From positions 1 to 39,049 of the forward strand of contig JAEUUT010000026.1 in assembly GCA_016787415.1 (NCBI GenBank): DNA of 39,049 bases, given 5' to 3'. Of this stretch, positions 32,816-39,049 are shown one piece after another (positions within the stretch are counted from its first letter, which is position 1; each line of letters opens with the position of its first letter). A model generated the notes under the pieces. That model saw only the letters and a program-made list of their open reading frames with translations. It did no database searches and was not told the origin of the DNA. The position numbers and the translations under genes were made by a program. This stretch comes from Saprospiraceae bacterium (lineage in GTDB: Bacteria > Bacteroidota > Bacteroidia > Chitinophagales > Saprospiraceae).

Positions 32816-32926
32816 GCGTGTGTTTTTGTGTTGTACAATGCTGAAAATCCAGACAAATATGCACGAATATATTATACGAGTCAAGTGCAGGGTTGGTAAC
32901 GCAGTATCGGCATTTCTAACGAATCT

Positions 32927-33496
32927 TTAACCTTCCTCTTTAGGCTGTTTGGGGCCTTCCTGTTCAAAATTCATTTTGAACCCGATTCGCTGATTGGGCT
33001 CTGGCGCATCGTCATCGTAGTCTTCCCAGTTGGTAATGTCGGCTACAAACGTTTCCAGGTGCCGTAAAAAATAGGGTTCTTTCAATTCTTCGGGCCGGTA
33101 AATAGCAATGGTTTTGGGTGGCTGCGGCTGTCCGTATTTTTCGATAAAGGGATAATTGATCAATACCAGCACCTTGCCGTTGAACAGTTGCTGATAAATC
33201 AGATTCCCATTGTTTTTGATGAGATCGCGCTTCAGCCCGTTTCCGATTTGTTCGCTCAATCCGCTTTCCACACTGCCCATTGAAAATACGACCGCTTCCA
33301 GATTGGAGATGTCGCTACGAACTTCAATCGTGCCTGTAAGGCCGGAAGCCGAAGACAAGTGGGTGAGTTGCTCCACAATCATTTGTTTGAGCGACTGATG
33401 CCAAACCTCCCGGTAACGCCGGGTGTTGTTCAAAACTTCCTGATAGCGGCCTACCTTGCGTTGAAGGCTGAAAAGATCCTGATCGTTGAAGGGCAT
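32927..33496 (-). CDS. Hypothetical cytoplasmic protein (189 aa)
   Basis: The start is MPFNDQDLFSLQRKVGRYQE at 33496. An upstream extension of the frame only translates the TGATGAA repeat (HHSSFII heptads), so it is rejected. The protein opens with a long basic helix (residues ~5-45), then a mixed alpha/beta domain with TIEVRSDISNLEAVVFSMGS and QQLFNGKVLVLINYPFIEKY, and an acidic tail (NWEDYDDDAPEPNQ). There is no signal peptide or membrane segment. I do not recognise a family. The coherent composition and full-length frame support a real gene. Its start is four bases from the heptamer array, so the array occupies its ribosome-binding region. Confidence 0.75.
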   Translation of the reverse strand: MPFNDQDLFSLQRKVGRYQEVLNNTRRYREVWHQSLKQMIVEQLTHLSSASGLTGTIEVRSDISNLEAVVFSMGSVESGLSEQIGNGLKRDLIKNNGNLIYQQLFNGKVLVLINYPFIEKYGQPQPPKTIAIYRPEELKEPYFLRHLETFVADITNWEDYDDDAPEPNQRIGFKMNFEQEGPKQPKEEG

Positions 33497-33500
33497 AGGG

Positions 33501-34156
<656 letters not shown>

Positions 34157-34312
34157 AATTGGATGACTAAATTGATGGTGTAAGGTTGGTTTGTTAAATG
34201 TTTAAAGTAAAATGGGGTCAAATTGTTTCACAAACAAACACGTTTTCGCTTCGAATGTTTGCCACTGACGCCGAAAAGGCAATGTCACCCGCCATCACTC
34301 CAAAAATTTAAG

Positions 34313-34320
34313 CACCTTTG
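34313..34320 (+). promoter_or_regulatory. -7-like box upstream of folC
   Basis: CACCTTTG is one mismatch from TAnnTTTG and lies 58 bp before the folC ATG at 34379, with the GACTCAG heptamer array in the leader between. The remaining 34157-34312 sequence shows no other candidate. Confidence 0.35.
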
Positions 34321-34333
34321 CCTCCCTTTCCAC

Positions 34334-34373
34334 GACTCAGGACTCAGGACTTCCGACTCAGGACTCAGGACTT
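34334..34373. repeat. Heptamer array GACTCAG/GACTTCC in the folC leader
   Basis: Units at exact 7-bp spacing: GACTCAG, GACTCAG, GACTTCC, GACTCAG, GACTCAG and then a partial GACTT. The array ends five bases before the folC ATG, so it occupies the normal ribosome-binding region. An open frame runs through it, but the translation is only repeat (SGLRTSD). Confidence 0.9.
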
Positions 34374-34378
34374 TTCTT

Positions 34379-35674
34379 ATGACTTATCAGGAAACGCTCG
34401 ACTACCTCTACCGCCATCTTCCGATGTTTCAGCGCGTCGGGCCGGTTGCCTATAAAAAAGACCTGACCAATACCCTTGCCTTGTGTGAACACCTGGGAAA
34501 TCCGCAGCACAAATTTAAGAGTATCCACGTGGCTGGCACCAATGGCAAAGGCTCTGTGAGCCACATGCTGGCCGCTATTTGCCAGACGGCCGGCTACAAA
34601 ACAGGCCTGTACATCAGCCCGCACTACAAGGACTTTCGCGAACGCATCAAAATAGACGGCCAGTATATTCCCCGCCGCAGGGTAGTCGATTTTGTGGCCA
34701 ACAACCTCGATGCCATTGAACGCATTCAGCCTTCTTTTTTCGAACTCTGCGTAGCCATGGCATTCGACCATTTTGCCCGCGAAAAAGTGGATGTCGCTAT
34801 TGTAGAAGTAGGCTTGGGCGGGCGGCTCGACAGTACCAATGTCATTACACCGCTGCTGAGTGTTATCACCAATATCAGTTATGACCATCAGAACCTGCTG
34901 GGCGATACCCTGCCCGAAATTGCAGGCGAAAAAGCCGGCATCATCAAACCCGGCATTCCGGTGGTCATCGGCGAAACACACCCCGAGTCTGCCCCTGTTT
35001 TTGAAAAAAAAGCACGGGACATGAAGGCGCCCATCGTGTTTGCCGACCAACATTTTAAGGTAAGCGAAAAGGCGCAACACAACTGGACAACAACTAATTA
35101 TGCCGTTGAAAAAGATGGGAAGTCACTTTTTCAACAGTTGAAAGTAGCCGCAGCCGGGCCATTTCAAACCCGGAATATTGCCACCGTGTTGCAGGCTTGC
35201 GAATGGATACCGGAAACAGCCCTGCCTGGCATCCATCGCCCGGAAGTACTGGCCGAAGCGCTGGCGCATATTCCAGAGCGGACCCGTTTCATGGGCCGCT
35301 GGCAGGTGATTGGTGAAAAACCGCTTACATTGTGCGACAGTGCCCACAACGAGGCCGGGTTGCGCCTGGCATTCGAACGCATCCGGCAGATGCCGTACAG
35401 GCAGTTGCACATTGTGACAGGGTTTGTGAATGACAAAGACGTATCGCCGACCCTGGGGCATTTTCCTGTTCAGGCGCGCTACTATTTTGCAAAGGCTGAT
35501 ATTCCCCGAGGGCTCGAGGCAACCATTCTGCAAGAAAAAGCGGCTGTATTCGAATTGCATGGCCGGGCCTATTCTTCTGTTAGAAATGCCCTGCGCGCAG
35601 CCCGCCGTGCCGCATCGCCCGACGATATGATTGTGGTTATCGGGAGTATTTTTGTGGTAGCAGAAGTGTTATGA
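34379..35674 (+). CDS. folC: Folylpolyglutamate synthase/dihydrofolate synthase
   Basis: The 431-residue Mur-ligase-fold enzyme adds glutamate to dihydropteroate and to reduced folates, cytoplasmic. Visible motifs: the P-loop HVAGTNGKGSVSHML, LYISPHYKDFRERI, VDVAIVEVGLGGRLDSTNV with Mg-binding residues, ISYDHQNLLGDTLPEIAGEK and GIIKPGIPVV. The C-terminal domain shows RTRFMGRWQVIG and DSAHNEAGL, the variant of the usual DGAHN. Length is normal. I start at MTYQETLDYLYRHLP because upstream in-frame sequence is repeat. The TGA stop overlaps the first GAGAGGT unit of the next array, so both ends of this gene touch heptamer arrays. Confidence 0.95.
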   Translation: MTYQETLDYLYRHLPMFQRVGPVAYKKDLTNTLALCEHLGNPQHKFKSIHVAGTNGKGSVSHMLAAICQTAGYKTGLYISPHYKDFRERIKIDGQYIPRRRVVDFVANNLDAIERIQPSFFELCVAMAFDHFAREKVDVAIVEVGLGGRLDSTNVITPLLSVITNISYDHQNLLGDTLPEIAGEKAGIIKPGIPVVIGETHPESAPVFEKKARDMKAPIVFADQHFKVSEKAQHNWTTTNYAVEKDGKSLFQQLKVAAAGPFQTRNIATVLQACEWIPETALPGIHRPEVLAEALAHIPERTRFMGRWQVIGEKPLTLCDSAHNEAGLRLAFERIRQMPYRQLHIVTGFVNDKDVSPTLGHFPVQARYYFAKADIPRGLEATILQEKAAVFELHGRAYSSVRNALRAARRAASPDDMIVVIGSIFVVAEVL

Positions 35675-35714
35675 GAGGTGAGAGGTGAGAAGCGAGAGGT
35701 GAGAAGCGAGATAG
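35673..35714. repeat. Heptamer array GAGAGGT/GAGAAGC between folC and the TonB receptor gene
   Basis: Six units at exact 7-bp spacing: GAGAGGT, GAGAGGT, GAGAAGC, GAGAGGT, GAGAAGC, GAGATAG. The GA of the folC stop TGA is the start of the first unit. The array ends 19 bp before the receptor ATG. Confidence 0.92.
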
Positions 35715-35733
35715 GACAAGAACAAATTTTACA

Positions 35734-38265
35734 ATGAAGAATATATTAATACCTGCTTTTTTACTGTGGTGTGTGGGTGCGTTTGCCCAGCAAACGGCTA
35801 CCGTATTCGGACGTATCATTGATGCGGCTACCGAACAACCCATTGAACTGGTAACCGTGTACGTCAAAGGCGGAAAAAACAATACCACTTCCGACGAACG
35901 CGGCAACTACTCCATTCAGGTGCCGGCAGGGCAACGTGTTACGCTGGTATATCGGCGTGTCGCATTCAAGGAAACCACCGCTGATGTGCTGTCCATGGCG
36001 CCCGGCGCCCGGTTTGCACTTGATCTTTCCATGGCGCCCACTCAATCCAACCTGGAAGTGGTGATCAGCGGTCGCAGGCTCGACGAAGGCGGTATGATCA
36101 AAGAAAAAAACCTGAAAGACCTGCGCATGTTGCCCAGCGCTACCGGCAACCTGGAAAGTGTGTTGCCGCACCTGGCTTTGGGGACTTCTACCGGCTCCGG
36201 CGGCGAACTCACGTCGCAATATCAGGTTCGGGGCGGCAACTACGACGAAAACCTCGTTTATGTAAATGATTTTGAAATTTACCGTCCCCAACTCATCCGC
36301 GCCGGGCAGCAGGAGGGCCTCACCTTCCCGAACATCGACCTGGTGCGCGACCTGTCTTTTTCTTCTGGCGGTTTTCAGTCAAAATACGGCGATAAAATGT
36401 CGTCGGTGCTCGATATCAAATACAAACGCCCCGACAGCCTGCGCGCCAGTGCCAATGCCAGCCTGCTGGGCGCTTCGGCGCACCTCGAAGGTAGCAAGCG
36501 TCTGAAAAAAGACGATTACCGGGCATTTCGCTACCTCGTCGGGGCACGTTACAAAACCACCAGGGCGCTGCTGGGTAGTTTGGATGTGAAGGGCGAATAC
36601 ACACCTGATTTTTCTGACGTACAAACCTACCTGACCTATGATTTGAACCGTTCGTGGCAGGTGGGCCTGATTGGCAATTACAACCGGTCGGTGTATCGGT
36701 TTATTCCTGTAAGCCTCGACCGCGCATTTGGCCTTGTAGATTATGCCCTGAAACTGCGTACGGCATTTGAAGGGCAGGAAGTGGATGATTTTACACAGGC
36801 CATGGGCGGCGTATCCTTTACCTTTTTGCCGGAAAGAGAGCATAATCCGCTCTATCACAAGTTTTTAGCCTCCGTGTGGCGCAGCCAGGAAAATGAACGT
36901 TTCGATATTCTGGGTTCCTACATACTGGGAGAACTGGAAGAAAACCTCGGCTCCGATGATTTTGGCGATATTGTAAACATTCTGGGCAGAGGCGTGCAGC
37001 ATACCTGGGTGCGCAACTACCTCACCGCCGATGTACGCAATGTGGAATACAAAGGCGGCATCGAACTGCAACGCGACAGCCTGAACGCCGGCCTCACCCG
37101 CAGCCACTTTGTGCAATGGTCGGCCAAATGGCAAAACGAACAGATCCTCGACAAAATCAATGAATGGGAACGCCTCGACTCGGCGCTCTACTCCCTCCCG
37201 TACGACACCACACAACTACTGGTTCGGAAAGTGCTGAAAACCCGCAACAGCCTGCAAAGCGACCGCTTTAGTGCCTTTTTCCAGGACACCTGGACCTGGC
37301 GCCGCGATGGCGTACGGGAAATTCAGGCCATCGCCGGTTTGCGCGGACAATACTGGACGCTTAATGGTGATTATTTTGTGACGCCACGGGCTCAGATTTC
37401 CTACAAGCCGTTGAATACCAGGCTCGATATTTCCTATCGACTTGCTACAGGGCTCTATTTCCAACCCGCTTTTTACCGCGAAATGCGCGCCCTGAACGGC
37501 GTTGTAAATACGGATTTAAGCGCCCAAAAATCGGCGCATGTCGTTGGGGGCTTTACCTACGACTTTCTGTGGGGCCGCCGTCGCCCGGTGAAAATGCGCC
37601 TGATTGCGGAAGCATACTACAAACAAATGTGGGACCTCGTGTCGTACGACCTCGACAATGTGCGGGTGCGGTATTCCGGTAAAAACGATTCGCGCGGCTA
37701 CGCTACGGGTCTCGACCTGCGCCTCAATGGCGAATTTGTAAAAGGCGCCGAAAGTTGGATCAACATTTCTCTGCTGCGCACCCGTGAATCGCTCGACAGC
37801 GTGCAGCACCGCATCCGAAATGTGGGCGACCGCGAAGGCCAAGATGTAAAGGATGTGCCGCGCCCGACGGATCGACTGTTCAATATGTCTATGTTTTTTC
37901 AGGATTACCTGCGCAAAAACAAGAACATCCGCATGCACCTGAATTTTACCGTGGGTACGGGCCTGCCTTTTGGCGTGCTCGACAACAACGTCGTTTACCG
38001 CAATACCTACCGCTTTGCGCCATACCACCGCGTCGACATCGGTTTTGGTTTTCAGTTGTGGAAAGATGCCTGGCGCTACCGGCGTCCGCATCACTTTTTG
38101 CGTTTCACACGCGACACCTGGGCTAGCCTGGAAGTGTTCAACCTGATGAAAGTGCTAAATGAAGCCTCTAACACCTGGATCAAAACCATTGAAAATACGC
38201 AGTATGCTATTCCGAATTACCTGACGGGGCGGCGGATAAATGTGCGGATACGTATGGATTTTTAA
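35734..38265 (+). CDS. TonB-dependent outer-membrane receptor
   Basis: The 843-residue protein has signal peptide MKNILIPAFLLWCVGAFA. A CarboxypepD_reg-like domain spans ~20-110 (VFGRIIDAATEQPIELVTVY, DERGNYSIQVPAG). A plug domain (~120-225) shows VISGRRLDEG, QYQVRGGNYDENLVYVNDFE and FSSGGFQSKYGDKMSSVLDI. The long beta-barrel ends at NYLTGRRINVRIRMDF with the usual terminal aromatic Phe. Such receptors import siderophores, glycans or other ligands using TonB energy. No SusD-like lipoprotein is adjacent, so glycan import of the SusCD type is less likely. The substrate is unknown. It is convergent with recO, with only 9 bp between stops and no terminator in view. Confidence 0.92.
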   Translation: MKNILIPAFLLWCVGAFAQQTATVFGRIIDAATEQPIELVTVYVKGGKNNTTSDERGNYSIQVPAGQRVTLVYRRVAFKETTADVLSMAPGARFALDLSMAPTQSNLEVVISGRRLDEGGMIKEKNLKDLRMLPSATGNLESVLPHLALGTSTGSGGELTSQYQVRGGNYDENLVYVNDFEIYRPQLIRAGQQEGLTFPNIDLVRDLSFSSGGFQSKYGDKMSSVLDIKYKRPDSLRASANASLLGASAHLEGSKRLKKDDYRAFRYLVGARYKTTRALLGSLDVKGEYTPDFSDVQTYLTYDLNRSWQVGLIGNYNRSVYRFIPVSLDRAFGLVDYALKLRTAFEGQEVDDFTQAMGGVSFTFLPEREHNPLYHKFLASVWRSQENERFDILGSYILGELEENLGSDDFGDIVNILGRGVQHTWVRNYLTADVRNVEYKGGIELQRDSLNAGLTRSHFVQWSAKWQNEQILDKINEWERLDSALYSLPYDTTQLLVRKVLKTRNSLQSDRFSAFFQDTWTWRRDGVREIQAIAGLRGQYWTLNGDYFVTPRAQISYKPLNTRLDISYRLATGLYFQPAFYREMRALNGVVNTDLSAQKSAHVVGGFTYDFLWGRRRPVKMRLIAEAYYKQMWDLVSYDLDNVRVRYSGKNDSRGYATGLDLRLNGEFVKGAESWINISLLRTRESLDSVQHRIRNVGDREGQDVKDVPRPTDRLFNMSMFFQDYLRKNKNIRMHLNFTVGTGLPFGVLDNNVVYRNTYRFAPYHRVDIGFGFQLWKDAWRYRRPHHFLRFTRDTWASLEVFNLMKVLNEASNTWIKTIENTQYAIPNYLTGRRINVRIRMDF

Positions 38266-38274
38266 GGTTAATCC

Positions 38275-39009
38275 TCACAAATCAAACGTCATTTCCATAA
38301 TTTCCGGCGTATTGATTCCCGTAAATCCGGGCACATGCAACTGATAAAACTGCAATAGTTTTTTGAGCAGCACTTTGCGGTCGGCGCGTGCGATGTTCAC
38401 TTCATGGCAATTTTCCAGCGGCAAAAACAGCAATGCCAGCAATTGCCCAGACAATGCTGCATTCAGCGAGTCGGCATGCAGGGGTTCTTCTTCGCTGAAA
38501 ACACCTTCGCGGAGGTCGAAAAAAACGGAAGCCTCCAGTTCGGGGTCGCCTTGCGGCTGAAACCCGAGAAAACCCGACAACTGAAGCAAAAAGTGAAGCG
38601 GCAGGTTGGCAAGTGAGCGAGTAGTCGTATCGAGCCAGCGCAAGGTTTGGATCAAGAAATCCATCAGATCACGATCTTCAGCGCCTTCCTGAATACATTT
38701 TTTGCACACTTCCGCCATAAAAAGCGCGATGGCGCCACGTCGGATATCGAAAGGAATGCTGCTCCACACCTCCGCTGCGCGCACCTCTTTCAGGCGGTTC
38801 AGCGCGCCGGGATCATCGCGGAAATAGGCCACCATTTCCACCACTGTCATGGGCTGAAACAGGTTGAATGGCATGCGCGCCCTGGCCGAGCGAACACTGC
38901 CTGCAATGAAACTGTGCAGCCCTTTTTCCTCGGTAAAAATATCGGCGATGATGCTTGTCTCACCGTATTTGATGGTGCGTAAAACGATGCCTCTGGTTTT
39001 GAGCAACAT
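38275..39009 (-). CDS. recO: DNA repair protein RecO
   Basis: The 244-residue protein matches RecO, which loads RecA with RecR and anneals SSB-coated strands in the RecFOR pathway. The N-terminal OB fold is clear (MLLKTRGIVLRTIKYGETSI, then IADIFTEEKGLHSFIAGSVR, with FNLFQPMTVVEM). The helical C-terminal part follows (IALFMAEVCKKCIQEG, then LPLHFLLQLSGFLGFQP). The ATG at 39009 is first in frame and in the typical place. The usual C-terminal zinc-finger cysteines of some RecO proteins are not evident. Only 40 bp upstream are in the window; no promoter was seen there. Confidence 0.93.
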   Translation of the reverse strand: MLLKTRGIVLRTIKYGETSIIADIFTEEKGLHSFIAGSVRSARARMPFNLFQPMTVVEMVAYFRDDPGALNRLKEVRAAEVWSSIPFDIRRGAIALFMAEVCKKCIQEGAEDRDLMDFLIQTLRWLDTTTRSLANLPLHFLLQLSGFLGFQPQGDPELEASVFFDLREGVFSEEEPLHADSLNAALSGQLLALLFLPLENCHEVNIARADRKVLLKKLLQFYQLHVPGFTGINTPEIMEMTFDL

Positions 39010-39049
39010 GGCGGCGTGTATTAGGGTAGGGGAAGGGTTAACGAAAAAT

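Noticed and set aside
34223..34378. Extension of the folC frame upstream of 34379
   Set aside because: It translates the GACTCAG array and a region with a promoter-like box; FolC homology starts at MTYQETLDYLY.
38266..38274. Bidirectional terminator between the TonB receptor and recO
   Set aside because: The 9-bp gap and neighbouring bases show no usable hairpin with a T run.

Overview
The window looks like chromosomal DNA of a free-living Bacteroidota, most likely a member of Saprospiria or Chitinophagia. I infer this from several signs. There are type IX secretion (T9SS) C-terminal sorting domains of both type A and type B, and a PorP/SprF-like protein next to a giant SprB/HYR-type adhesin. 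Promoters match the Bacteroidota -7 consensus TAnnTTTG, and start codons lack strong Shine-Dalgarno sites. A TonB-dependent receptor with an N-terminal CarboxypepD_reg-like domain and a CrtZ-type hydroxylase are also present. No phage, transposase, rRNA, tRNA or CRISPR was seen.

Layout. 1-2673: the 3' part of a T9SS type A repeat adhesin, then a strong terminator. 2762-5199: a methionine-type aminotransferase converging on a 3-hydroxyacyl-CoA dehydrogenase, with a 140-bp palindrome between them. 5266-6552: an exported amidohydrolase-like protein that seems to lack the metal-binding HxH. 6943-8460: an AT-richer secreted T9SS protein. 8474-11167 (minus): a tight three-gene unit mltA-ddl-FAH hydrolase (cell wall plus a small hydrolase). 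11426-15641: a lipoyl E2 acyltransferase, a polysaccharide deacetylase, gltX and a small basic protein. 15795-26839: the T9SS surface locus, made up of a 2638-residue type B adhesin, its PorP/SprF-like partner and a PD40/OmpA protein. 27122-29506: an exported metallophosphoesterase and an exported thioredoxin-like protein. 29943-32073: an NfeD-like/flotillin pair flanked by two copies of the same composite hairpin element. 32399-34156: two unknown proteins and a carotenoid hydroxylase. 34379-39009: folC, a TonB-dependent receptor and recO.

The most unusual signal is not a gene. Almost every longer intergenic gap is filled by a low-complexity element built from a short motif, either in tandem (often a 7-bp unit with variant units) or as a large palindrome. 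These elements abut the genes so closely that they supply the stop codons of at least five genes, and they sit 2-20 bp upstream of several start codons. Two long palindromes flanking the flotillin pair share loop and outer sequence but differ in the middle of the stem by changes that occur on both arms, so pairing is kept. I treat these as one family-like phenomenon and the best candidate here for something undescribed.

Functionally, the T9SS locus fits the known arrangement in which a type B cargo is encoded beside its dedicated SprF-like outer-membrane partner. The other genes are mostly housekeeping (gltX, recO, folC, ddl, mltA) or envelope-related. All functional calls come from reading sequence motifs; no database search was run.
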